Source of the DNA: Terriglobia bacterium
Lineage (GTDB): Bacteria > Acidobacteriota > Terriglobia > Terriglobales > Acidobacteriaceae
Length of the DNA stretch: 64,000 bases
Direction: 5' to 3'
Assembly: GCA_020072645.1 (NCBI GenBank)
Contig: JAIQGK010000003.1
Location: forward strand, 248,001-312,000
The stretch's first letter is position 1. Every line of letters starts with the position of its first letter. The position numbers and the translations under genes were made by a program. The notes under the pieces are model-generated. The model saw nothing but the letters and a program-made list of their open reading frames with translations, was not told the origin of the DNA and ran no database searches. This document shows, piece by piece, positions 40,227-48,620 of the stretch.

Positions 40227-40889
40227 ATGACGTTGCCACAAATTCTCGTCGACCTGATGAAGCTGCTGTTTGATATGGCAGTTCCAGTCGCCATTTGCAC
40301 GACGGTGCTCGCCGGGATGGCGTTGCGGCAAGAAGGCGGAGTGAATTTTGAGACCGGCGGCCGGTTTCAGCGTTGGGCATTGTGGTCGGTCATCATGCTC
40401 ACCCTCCCCCAGTTCCTGTCCTGGTTTGCGGCACAAGGGATTTCGATGCCGCCCCAGGGCGGGAACATCTCGAGCCCTTGGGTGAATAGCGTTGAAACCA
40501 GCTTTACAGGTTTCATTTCGAACGTTGTCGTCGCACGGCTCACGCCGGTACTGGCCGCGTTCTGCATTTTAAAGGCGGCGCTTGATGCGGCGGAGGGACA
40601 CAGCCCGCTCGGATCGATCATCGCCGGCATCTTTCTGCTGTCGGTGTCCGGGACGGTGCAGTTGATGCAGAGCTGGAACAGCGGCTCAACTTTTGCGACG
40701 ACAGACATGCTTACTTCGGCATGGAATTTCCTGACGGGAACGATTCTGCCGGAAGCTGCCGGGCTGGCAGTGGCCGGAGCGATCTTCAATTACGCGCGCC
40801 ACCGGCCATTCATGCCGCTGGTTGCGTCCGGTCTGGCTTTCTTGAGTGTTTCGGGAATTTGGAAGCTGATTCAGGCCATGGTCGGCTGA
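40227..40889 (+). CDS. Polytopic membrane protein with VirB2-like C-terminal module
   Basis: A 220-residue protein with about five hydrophobic segments and no signal peptide. The last 55 residues (WNFLTGTILPEAAGLAVAGA ... SVSGIWKLIQAMVG) follow the same spacing as the pilin module of the flanking genes, but the NWVGNV motif has decayed. It may be a diverged pilin fused to membrane helices or a platform component. It lies 29 bases behind pilin copy A. Confidence 0.65.
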   Translation: MTLPQILVDLMKLLFDMAVPVAICTTVLAGMALRQEGGVNFETGGRFQRWALWSVIMLTLPQFLSWFAAQGISMPPQGGNISSPWVNSVETSFTGFISNVVVARLTPVLAAFCILKAALDAAEGHSPLGSIIAGIFLLSVSGTVQLMQSWNSGSTFATTDMLTSAWNFLTGTILPEAAGLAVAGAIFNYARHRPFMPLVASGLAFLSVSGIWKLIQAMVG

Positions 40890-40907
40890 TCGGAAAGGTG
40901 GCTGAAG

Positions 40908-41363
40908 GTGAATTTCGCAAATGGGCTGCTTAACCTGACGAACTGGGTGGGCAATGTGATTATGCCGACCGTGGCCGGCCTGTTTGCCGCCGCAGCAATC
41001 TACCACTTCAGCAAGGGCCGAAACTATCAAAATTTTGCTTATGCGGCGCTGGCATCGCTCATGTGCTCAGGCCTGGTACGCGTGCTTGAGTCCTTCAGCA
41101 ATCAGTCAGCCTGGAACAATCCTGACCGCTTCTGGATTGCACTGCTGACGCTGGTGAACTGGGTCGGGAATGTCTTGCTCCCGCTCTACGGCGTCACTCA
41201 GGTCGTATTGGCAGTCGTGCACTACGCCGGATTGCTTGAACGGATGACGATCGGCGAGGCGTGGGTACGGAACCTCATTGCGGCAATGTGCTCGTTCGGA
41301 TTATCGGGATTGCTGCGACTGGGAGAGTTCTGGATTCAACATGGCACGTCGGGGGTGCCTTAA
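40908..41363 (+). CDS. Tandem-duplicated VirB2-like membrane protein
   Basis: The 151-residue protein contains the VirB2-like module twice: LNLTNWVGNVIMPTVAGL (residues 8-25) and LTLVNWVGNVLLPLYGV (about 80-96). The second ends in EFWIQHGTSGVP, nearly the same as the end of pilin copy A. It has no signal peptide. Translation starts with GTG after AAAGGTGG. An internal duplication followed by fusion explains the structure. Confidence 0.72.
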   Translation: MNFANGLLNLTNWVGNVIMPTVAGLFAAAAIYHFSKGRNYQNFAYAALASLMCSGLVRVLESFSNQSAWNNPDRFWIALLTLVNWVGNVLLPLYGVTQVVLAVVHYAGLLERMTIGEAWVRNLIAAMCSFGLSGLLRLGEFWIQHGTSGVP

Positions 41364-41378
41364 CGAGGAGTTCGAGCC

Positions 41379-41711
41379 ATGGCTTTACACGTGACACCGG
41401 TTAACCGAAATCTGCAAACGCGAGTGACCTTCATGTTCCTGGAATTTGAGGACCTGTTTGTGGTGCTCGGGGCCGCAGCAGTGATGAATGTCGTTGGTCA
41501 TTTCGTTGGCGGAGAGATAGCGGGCATACCCATGAACCTGGTCCTCCAATACGGTGTGCCCCTGTTTATGGTGCCGGTACTGATGGCATTTAAGTACGGG
41601 AAGCCACGCGGATATGTCCGCGATCTCGCTTTCTGGTACTTGAGGCCGCGCGTCTATTGCGCTCTGGCCCGAGACCGCCACCTTCGGTCGGCATATCTGC
41701 GGGAGGAGTAA
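41379..41711 (+). CDS. VirB3-like protein
   Basis: A 110-residue protein with two closely spaced membrane helices (about residues 25-65) and a basic C-terminus (YLRPRVYCALARDRH). Size, topology and position directly before virB4 match VirB3. GAGGAG lies before the ATG. Confidence 0.75.
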   Translation: MALHVTPVNRNLQTRVTFMFLEFEDLFVVLGAAAVMNVVGHFVGGEIAGIPMNLVLQYGVPLFMVPVLMAFKYGKPRGYVRDLAFWYLRPRVYCALARDRHLRSAYLREE

Positions 41712-41715
41712 AACA

Positions 41716-44352
41716 GTGCCGCTCACACTAGAACAGCGCGAAAGACGACTTCAAGATCCAGCAATTTGTGAACTACTGCCGGTTCGCGACTACCTCGACA
41801 ACATCATGGTGCGCATCGATGGCAGCTTCGTGGCCGGATACGAACTCAATGGACTCACTACCTATTTCGCGAGTGATGAGGGCCGTGACCGGGGCAAGTT
41901 GATGCTCGAAGCCTTGTTGCGCTCTCTGCCCGAGCAGAGCATGCGTGTGCAGTTCCGGTACGAAGTGGTCGAAGACTTGGGTCATGTCCTTGGGGACTAT
42001 GTTAGCGGCCAACGCTCGGAGTCCAGTGCGGTCATTGAACTCGACGCCCTGCGTGTCGAGCGATGGAAGACCAAGGAAGAGGCGGGCGCCTACACACGGT
42101 CGATCCAGCATGTGTATTTCATCTGGGATCCAGTCCTGCATCGTCGCATTATCGGCAAACCATTAAAGCCTAACGGCGAGATATTTAGCCTGTCAGCACG
42201 CAAATGCATTGAGCGCTCGCGGCAAGAGCACCAAGACCTGTTGGCCGAATTTGAGAGTCTTCTTCACGGCGTCGAAACGGCTCTTCAAGCTGCCGAATTG
42301 GGTGCTCGACGACTCTCCGATCACGAACTGTTCCTCGAACTCAAGCGTGCCCTCAATCCGCTTACTCCCGACAGCCGCCCTTATCGCCGACCGGAGGGGC
42401 AACTCAGATATTCGAGCGCGCGGGAGCAGATTGCCGACATAAGCATCGTCGATGAGACCGACAGTTACCTGAATATCAGCGGCCTCTTGTACTCCTTTGT
42501 CAGCCTGAAGGAACTGCCGGATGCAACCTTCCCTGGTGTATTGCGGGAGTTGATTGGTCTTGATTTTCCCATCATCGTCAACGCCCAGATCACGATTCCC
42601 GATCAGGCGAAAGTGCTCAAGGGCTACAAGGGCCGGCTGCGCAAGATGCAAGCGGCACAAAAGGACGCGAATGGCGGCTTCCGTATCAACGTCGAGGCGC
42701 GGGTTGCCGAGGAACAACTCGTTCGCGTCCAGCAGGACATTATTTCAAGCTCTGTGAAGGCGGCTAAGCTGAGCCTGGTCATCGGGACGCGCAGTTCTCA
42801 ACGTGCGGTGACAACATCTGAACTGGAACAGGCCGAGCGCACCATCGACAATCGCCGCCAGCAACTCCTTTACGCGATCGCCCGCATGAACGGGGCCAAA
42901 GCAGTGGCCGAAACACTGGCCAAGCGTCGTCTGTTCTTCTGTTCGCTTCCCGGAATGGCCGAGGCCGATAAGCGTCACCAGGACCTGCTCACCTCGAACG
43001 CGGCCGACTTAGTGCCGGTCGAAATGCCCTGGCGAGGAACGCCACGATCACCGCTTTTCCTGTTTGAAACGCCCTACCGGCAACTGATTCCGTTCTCATT
43101 GTTCGATCCCGGCCTGAGCGACGCCAACATGCTCGTCATGGCCAAGTCTGGCGGCGGAAAAACGTTCATGGTGCAGCAATTCCTGCTCATGGCGGCACGT
43201 GACAACCCACTGATCTCGATTATCGAACGTGGCGATTCCTATCGGCCGCTGGTTGATCTGATGGGCGGGCGCATGATCACCATGTCACTCGACGCCGATC
43301 AAACAATCAATCCCTGGGACCTTCCGGAAGGCGAAAGAGAGCCGAGCAAAGACCAGGTTGCGTTCCTCAAGAACCTGACGCGTCACATGCTGGGCGAGGG
43401 CCGGGCCGAGGATACGGAACTGCTCGACAACCTGATCACCGAGGCAATCCTCCGGACTTACAAGCGTGCGGCGATACGGCCGTCCAATCCCATTCCCACA
43501 TTTTCCGATCTACGGGATGAGCTGGCTCAGTGGCGCGATGAAGACAAGAACGAACGAGTCATGGACGAGGCGCACCTCGCCGCTATCAAACTGCGCAGCT
43601 GGACGGGCGACAAAGGTGTGTACGCCAAACTGTTCGACCGCCCGACCACGATCTCGCTCGACAATCCGTGGCTGTTTTTTAACGTGGAGCAGTTGAGTGA
43701 CGACCCGCGGCTCGAAACCGCGATGAGCCTGCTCATCGCGCATGCCACAGCGCGGCGGGCATCAGGCAAGGACGGCCGCCGAAGCATCACGGTGCTCGAC
43801 GAATGCTGGTTTCTGCTCGATTCGCCGGTGCTGGCCCCCGAGGTCGTTCAACTGTTCCGCACGGCAAGAAAGCGCAATGCGAGTGTCTGGGGCATCAGCC
43901 AGACGGCTGAAGATTTTGTTGGCACGGAATCGAACCCACGCGTACACGGCGCCGGAATCGTCAAGAACTCGACAACCAAGATCATCGGCCAGCAGCCCGG
44001 GGACATGACTGCACTGCGTGAGCACCTGCATTTGAACGATACGGCGCTCAATCAGATCAAGCACTTCAGCGCGCCGATAAAAGGCAAGAGCGCCGATGCG
44101 TTGATTGTGATTGGCGAGAAGGCTGAAACCACGCACACGATCCGGATGTCGCCCACTCCGGTCGATTACTGGATCTCGACTACCTATGCGCGCGAGAGGC
44201 TCTATCGGTCCTGGTGGTTGGAGCAGAACAAAGACAAACCGGCGATGGAAGCGTACGCCGAGTTGGCTGAGAAATTTCCTCTGGGTCTTGCAGATCTCGA
44301 ACTGCTGCCGGAGGAGTTTTCAGGAAACGTTGCGAGAGGAGTTATGAAATGA
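41716..44352 (+). CDS. VirB4-family secretion ATPase
   Basis: The 878-residue ATPase powers pilus assembly and substrate transfer at the inner membrane. Walker A AKSGGGKT lies at residues 476-483 and Walker B ITVLDECWFLLD has D695-E696; a C-terminal GQQPGDMTALREHL region follows as in the family. The start is GTG, four bases after the virB3 stop. The next start overlaps its stop (ATGA). It is somewhat longer than Agrobacterium VirB4 and similar to TrbE/TraC types. Confidence 0.93.
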   Translation: MPLTLEQRERRLQDPAICELLPVRDYLDNIMVRIDGSFVAGYELNGLTTYFASDEGRDRGKLMLEALLRSLPEQSMRVQFRYEVVEDLGHVLGDYVSGQRSESSAVIELDALRVERWKTKEEAGAYTRSIQHVYFIWDPVLHRRIIGKPLKPNGEIFSLSARKCIERSRQEHQDLLAEFESLLHGVETALQAAELGARRLSDHELFLELKRALNPLTPDSRPYRRPEGQLRYSSAREQIADISIVDETDSYLNISGLLYSFVSLKELPDATFPGVLRELIGLDFPIIVNAQITIPDQAKVLKGYKGRLRKMQAAQKDANGGFRINVEARVAEEQLVRVQQDIISSSVKAAKLSLVIGTRSSQRAVTTSELEQAERTIDNRRQQLLYAIARMNGAKAVAETLAKRRLFFCSLPGMAEADKRHQDLLTSNAADLVPVEMPWRGTPRSPLFLFETPYRQLIPFSLFDPGLSDANMLVMAKSGGGKTFMVQQFLLMAARDNPLISIIERGDSYRPLVDLMGGRMITMSLDADQTINPWDLPEGEREPSKDQVAFLKNLTRHMLGEGRAEDTELLDNLITEAILRTYKRAAIRPSNPIPTFSDLRDELAQWRDEDKNERVMDEAHLAAIKLRSWTGDKGVYAKLFDRPTTISLDNPWLFFNVEQLSDDPRLETAMSLLIAHATARRASGKDGRRSITVLDECWFLLDSPVLAPEVVQLFRTARKRNASVWGISQTAEDFVGTESNPRVHGAGIVKNSTTKIIGQQPGDMTALREHLHLNDTALNQIKHFSAPIKGKSADALIVIGEKAETTHTIRMSPTPVDYWISTTYARERLYRSWWLEQNKDKPAMEAYAELAEKFPLGLADLELLPEEFSGNVARGVMK

Positions 44353-45140
44353 AGAAGTACTTTCAACTAACGAAACTCGGCCGTGGCAAGCAATGGCTTG
44401 CTGTCTCTCTAATCGCGCTTATTTTGCTGCCGGGTACAGCGCGTGCTGCGGGACTGACCGACATCATCACGCTGTTGACTACCATCACGAGCACCATCCA
44501 GAACGCAATTGGCGGGGTACTTACGGGAATTCAAACGCTCAATTCCACCGTCAACAATTTCCGGCAACAGGTGATCTGGCCCGTGAATGCCCTCAACCAG
44601 ACCCGCGCGTTTGTGAATTCCACGCGCGCCCAATATCAGACTTTGATGGCGCAGGTCCATGCGATCAAGAACAATAGCGCAACCCTCCCTAACCCCACGC
44701 GGTTGGAATCGTTATACCGAAGCGCGCAGGCCGGCAGTATCGCCCAACTTCAACCGTTGTACACGAACTTGTACACGCCCGTTCCTCTGGCGAAAGATGC
44801 CAAGCCAATCCAACGGAACCTGATGGACATGGATGATGCGCTGGCCATGGGATCGCTCAAGACTTCGGTGCTCGCAGACCAAACGACGGCGGGCATGCTG
44901 AAGCTCGCCGATTCCATCGAACAGCAGAGCGCCACTGCCGCGCCAGGCTCGGGGCCGATGCTGGCTGCCGAATCTCAAGTCGCCAGTCTCGAAAGCCAGG
45001 CATACCTCGCTAAGGTGCTCGCTGCGGAATTGCGTCAGGAAGCAGCAAAACTAGCGCATCAGAACACGCTGCTCAAGCAAAGCGCTGCGGCGACCCGTAC
45101 CTTGCAAAACCAGATTCAGCAGGTGCTCACGCACCCATAG
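44349..45140 (+). CDS. VirB5-like exported protein, copy 1
   Basis: A 263-residue exported helical protein. A signal peptide ends near GTARAAG. The region FRQQVIWPVNALNQTRAFVNSTRAQ and the later SATLPNPTRLESLYRS have clear counterparts in the next gene. Position after virB4 and helical content suggest the minor pilin VirB5. It is translationally coupled to virB4. Confidence 0.65.
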   Translation: MKKYFQLTKLGRGKQWLAVSLIALILLPGTARAAGLTDIITLLTTITSTIQNAIGGVLTGIQTLNSTVNNFRQQVIWPVNALNQTRAFVNSTRAQYQTLMAQVHAIKNNSATLPNPTRLESLYRSAQAGSIAQLQPLYTNLYTPVPLAKDAKPIQRNLMDMDDALAMGSLKTSVLADQTTAGMLKLADSIEQQSATAAPGSGPMLAAESQVASLESQAYLAKVLAAELRQEAAKLAHQNTLLKQSAAATRTLQNQIQQVLTHP

Positions 45141-45149
45141 GAGCCTCAA

Positions 45150-45965
45150 ATGTTACGTCCATCATTCAATCGCGTGTGGAAATGGGTAAGAAACGCCGTT
45201 GCTTGTGCTGTGGCACTTGCCGTCGTAGTGATGATGCTGCCTACAAAGGCCAGGAGCCAATTGGGTCTGGATCCCTGCTGCGCCATCATCTCGGTCGGGC
45301 TGACCACGATTTCAAATCTCCTGAGTAGTGTTGTCGCGAAGCCACTCGGAGCCATTCAGCAGCTTGAGCAGCAAGCGGCCAATTTTGAGCAGCAGGTGGT
45401 ATTCCCGATCGCGGCACTCAATCAGGCGCGCGGGCTGGCCGGTCAGTTCCAGGGCCAGTTTACGCAGATGAAGCAGACGTTTCAGTTATCTGTCTCAAGC
45501 GCCACTTTGCCAACCCCCCAACAACTCGAAAAAAACCTGCTTTCGCGAAATCCGAATTCCGTTCCGCAGATTACTGGCAACTATGCCGCTCTGTATGGCG
45601 CGGTAATGTCCGCAACGGACGCGCCACCACAAGTTCGCGACCTGGTTGATATGACCGATGCCGAGGCGCAGGCCGCAATGAAAAAAGCCGTAGAGATCGA
45701 TGCCTTGGCCGATCTTGAGCTCCAGGCGGCGGAGCAGATCAACCAGCAGCTACAGACCGCAGCTCCGGGGAGTGCAGCCATCCTTGAGGCGCAGGCATCG
45801 GCGTGGCTGGTTCGTGCTAATGCCTACACACAGTCGGCCATGGCGGAGTTGGTACGGGTGCGGTCAATCGAGCTGGCCAATAACGGTGCGCAATTGAAGT
45901 TCTCGACCGCTCATACCACGAATTTGCATTCAGCTGGAAGCCAGGTGCTGCAGGGGGCGCACTGA
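45150..45965 (+). CDS. VirB5-like exported protein, copy 2
   Basis: A 271-residue paralogue of the preceding protein, sharing FEQQVVFPIAALNQARGLAGQ, SATLPTPQQLEKN and a C-terminal Ala/Gln-rich helix. It has a signal sequence (about residues 15-35) and a CC pair in LGLDPCCAIIS that the first copy lacks. Two such genes in tandem could give pilus tips with different binding properties. Confidence 0.65.
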   Translation: MLRPSFNRVWKWVRNAVACAVALAVVVMMLPTKARSQLGLDPCCAIISVGLTTISNLLSSVVAKPLGAIQQLEQQAANFEQQVVFPIAALNQARGLAGQFQGQFTQMKQTFQLSVSSATLPTPQQLEKNLLSRNPNSVPQITGNYAALYGAVMSATDAPPQVRDLVDMTDAEAQAAMKKAVEIDALADLELQAAEQINQQLQTAAPGSAAILEAQASAWLVRANAYTQSAMAELVRVRSIELANNGAQLKFSTAHTTNLHSAGSQVLQGAH

Positions 45966-45967
45966 TC

Positions 45968-47182
45968 GTGTTTTATTTCGAGCACCTATTGAATACGGCT
46001 CTGGGCGCGATTGATGGTACGCGGGTCATCCCGACTATCACGAACATCGCGTTCGCGATCCTGCTGATTGGCTTCCTGGTCGGCTTGTATCAGGCGGCGC
46101 TTCGTGGTGGCGATCTTCAGGCGCTGGCAGTAACGGCAATCAAGTACGTCGTTGTTGCCATGATCCTGTCGAACTGGACCACGGTGTTCCGCGATGTAAA
46201 TGGATCGTTCACCGCAGTTGCAGATTTTGTGTCGAACAGCTCCGGTGCCGGCGACATGTTTATGAATTGGATGACGCAGCTCCAGCAGCAGGCGACAACC
46301 AATCCCAACCTCACATTCTGGGACATGATTACCGGCGATATCTCAGGAACGATAACTGTCGGGCTGCTGCTGATTGCTTACATTCTGTATGCGCTGGCCA
46401 TCATCATCTTCTGCTTCTTCTACACGCTCTACGGCACCGTGTTGTATGTCACCGGACCGCTGGTAATGGCGCTCATTCCTGTCTCCGGGATCGGACAGCT
46501 CGGGAGAACTTACGCCATCAATCTGATGATCTGGAATGCCTGGGGCATTCTCTATTCCGTTTTCGGTGCGTTGATCACGGCGATTCACTTCAATCAGGTC
46601 AACAACGTACTGGGCAACGGTTTTCTTGGTTTTCTGCAGGGCGTGCCTGACTCGGCCATGTTAGGCCTGGTGAGCATCTTCTACGCCCTTGCCATCGCAA
46701 TGGTCCCATTTATTGCCAAAGGAATCATCTCGGGCGACGTGGGATCGACGGCATTCGCTTTAGTCCGCGCCGCAGCCGCTGCGGCCGGTGCGGCATTGGC
46801 GGCTGTAGGTGGATTTGCCGCCGGTGCCGGTGCCGGCACAGCCGCAACTCCCGCCGCGGCGGGAGCAGGCGCGGGCGGCGGCTCTTCCTCCATGGCCATA
46901 AGTTCATCCATGCCTCCTCCAACTCCGGCGACATCAATGGCGGGGTTCCTGCAGTCGGGGCTGTCGAGCGCCATGAACAGCAACAGTAGCCCGGTTACGC
47001 CGGTGGTAAGTGGAGGCACGAGCGGGAGTTCCGGGAATCAGGATGGAAGTCGCTCGCCTTCGGCCAGCCAGGCGAGATCGGGCTACATTTACTCGCCAAA
47101 GTCAGTGACTCAGGCGGTCACCTTCAATGTTGCGCGGGCCTTGGGACGCGCAGCAGGAAGGCAAAAACCGGAGGACAACTGA
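45968..47182 (+). CDS. VirB6/TrbL-like polytopic channel protein
   Basis: A 404-residue protein with about six membrane helices in residues 20-290, followed by an Ala/Gly-rich and then Ser/Pro-rich soluble tail. This is the organisation of TrbL/VirB6 inner-membrane channel proteins. It starts with GTG two bases after the previous gene. The low-complexity tail (AGAGAGGGSSSM) may be disordered in the periplasm or cytoplasm. Confidence 0.85.
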   Translation: MFYFEHLLNTALGAIDGTRVIPTITNIAFAILLIGFLVGLYQAALRGGDLQALAVTAIKYVVVAMILSNWTTVFRDVNGSFTAVADFVSNSSGAGDMFMNWMTQLQQQATTNPNLTFWDMITGDISGTITVGLLLIAYILYALAIIIFCFFYTLYGTVLYVTGPLVMALIPVSGIGQLGRTYAINLMIWNAWGILYSVFGALITAIHFNQVNNVLGNGFLGFLQGVPDSAMLGLVSIFYALAIAMVPFIAKGIISGDVGSTAFALVRAAAAAAGAALAAVGGFAAGAGAGTAATPAAAGAGAGGGSSSMAISSSMPPPTPATSMAGFLQSGLSSAMNSNSSPVTPVVSGGTSGSSGNQDGSRSPSASQARSGYIYSPKSVTQAVTFNVARALGRAAGRQKPEDN

Positions 47183-47200
47183 CATGCTTTGGAGGCTTGT

Positions 47201-47323
47201 ATGTGGAGACAACCACCGATCTGGGAGCCGGAAGGAACGAAGTTCCGACCCTACAGCATCACCACCCTAATCTTCTTTTATATCGGCAAGTTTTTCGGCC
47301 TTCTGTTCAGACGTCGCAGATAG
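47201..47323 (+). CDS. 40-residue basic membrane micro-protein
   Basis: A short gene with GGAGG at ideal spacing before ATG. The product begins MWRQPPIWEPEGTKFRPYS, has one hydrophobic stretch (TLIFFYIGKFFGLLF) and ends RRRR. It fills exactly the space between virB6 and virB8. It could be a VirB7-like or accessory subunit, although it lacks the lipoprotein cysteine of VirB7. I do not recognise homologues. Confidence 0.65.
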   Translation: MWRQPPIWEPEGTKFRPYSITTLIFFYIGKFFGLLFRRRR

Positions 47324-47339
47324 GGCCAGTAAGGAAACG

Positions 47340-48077
47340 ATGAATATGTGGTTAAAAAGGAAAAAAGAGCAGGAATCTGAGCATCCGGAAAAACTCAGCT
47401 ACGGCCGGTACTACGAACACGATGGCGCCCTGCGGGCATACGCCAATCGAGCCATGCTGCTGGCGTTTTTGTGCGTGCCTGCTACATTGCTGGCGCTTGG
47501 TTTTGCCGTTTACGTGCGCGTGCAGCCCCCAACGGTAATCCGCGTGGACGAAAATGGCCACGCAGGAATTGTAGGCGCACAAAAACCGTCGCTTTCTGTC
47601 ACTCAGGGAGCAACCGCTGAGCCGACCGAGTTTGAGAAACGTGCCTTTGTCCGCCAGTTTCTCGAACGCTACCTGGATTTCACTCCCTCAAACGTAAGCC
47701 GCAACTGGGCCGACAGTTTGAACATGATGACCGCGAACCTTCGCCGCACGGCGTTCGGAGGTATGCAGAAAGAGAACCTGGTCGGCAAGATTCAGGACGA
47801 TCAGACCAGTTCAGAATTCCAACTCCGCTCGCTTGAGGCCGGGAAGGACGATCCGCTGACCTACACCGCCTTTGGAGTGAAGGAGGTCCACCGCCTCCAC
47901 GACCACAACGAAACTGTGGACAAGGTGGTCAGTGAATTCCATGTGCGCCTGGTGGTCGAGAAGCGTTCGGAGCAGAACCCGAGCGGCCTGCTCATTGGTG
48001 AGTACTGGGAGCGGGCGATCGAGGGCGAGAAACGCGACTGGGTCCTGCAGCAGGCAGATTTTGCTGGACAGAAATAA
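47340..48077 (+). CDS. VirB8/TrbF-like protein
   Basis: A 245-residue bitopic protein: N-terminal cytoplasmic part with GRYYEHDGALRAYANRA, one membrane helix (about residues 38-58), and a periplasmic NTF2-like domain with FLERYLDFTPSNVSRNWADS. This is the VirB8/TrbF assembly factor of type IV secretion. Confidence 0.85.
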   Translation: MNMWLKRKKEQESEHPEKLSYGRYYEHDGALRAYANRAMLLAFLCVPATLLALGFAVYVRVQPPTVIRVDENGHAGIVGAQKPSLSVTQGATAEPTEFEKRAFVRQFLERYLDFTPSNVSRNWADSLNMMTANLRRTAFGGMQKENLVGKIQDDQTSSEFQLRSLEAGKDDPLTYTAFGVKEVHRLHDHNETVDKVVSEFHVRLVVEKRSEQNPSGLLIGEYWERAIEGEKRDWVLQQADFAGQK

Positions 48078-48089
48078 AGGAGCATCGCA

Positions 48090-48374
48090 ATGGACAACAG
48101 ACCACCGGCAGGCGCATCAGCGCCGCCGACAGCAAACGATGGAAGCACTCGGCGCAAGCGACGTAACGGAGTTGAAGTGTCTCTGCGCTACTTCCTGCCA
48201 AAGCCCGGCTCCTCGCCCGGTTCACTCGAACTAGGACAAGAAGTAGCAAGCGAAGGTGAGGCCCTGATTCAGTCTTTCAAGAATAGCCAGCCGTTCTACA
48301 CATTGGCGGCTTGGAAAGCAATTCCGGAGGTAAATGGCGGTGGCAGTCCTGTGATCGTTAAGCAGGCTGTCTAA
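48090..48374 (+). CDS. Hypothetical protein of the transfer operon
   Basis: A 94-residue soluble protein with AAAGGAG at good spacing. The N-terminus is Pro/Ala-rich and basic (STRRKRRNGVEVSLRYFLP), and the rest has no known domain. It is encoded 12 bases behind virB8 and precedes the structured leader of the polymerase-like gene. Confidence 0.6.
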   Translation: MDNRPPAGASAPPTANDGSTRRKRRNGVEVSLRYFLPKPGSSPGSLELGQEVASEGEALIQSFKNSQPFYTLAAWKAIPEVNGGGSPVIVKQAV

Positions 48375-48620
48375 AAGCTAAATTTCTCTTTAACAACACA
48401 GCACTCGACTTCTCAGATGACCAACGCAAGTAATTTGGTCCTTTGAGCGCCCCACGGCTTGATGTGGGGAGATGTGCTGACCGGGCTTCTCGCTGTCGAG
48501 AGCCAGGCCGAGCGAACCCGAACCGGCGGCCAGGCGAGACGACGAGAGAGCTTGCGGTTACGCAAACTCCTTAACTCTCTCCGGGTCTCCGGCGGGAACA
48601 AATAGTTAAGGAGAATAACA
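48375..48620 (+). promoter_or_regulatory. Structured leader that can hide the ribosome site of the polymerase-like gene
   Basis: The anti-sequence CTCCTTAACT (48567-48576) is exactly complementary to AGTTAAGGAG (48604-48613), which contains the Shine-Dalgarno site of the gene at 48621. A rival pairing GAGAGAG (48544-48550) with CTCTCTC (48575-48581), enclosing the hairpin TTGCG-GTTA-CGCAA, would free the ribosome site. Upstream hairpins are CCCCAC/GTGGGG (48450-48469) and GGCTTCTCG/CGAGAGCC (48484-48504). This layout is that of a translational switch; no known riboswitch class was recognised. Confidence 0.6.

Noticed and set aside
48375-48620. Origin of transfer in front of the polymerase-like gene
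   Set aside because: The hairpins would fit, but the exact match of one arm to the ribosome site is better explained by translation control; no nick motif is visible.
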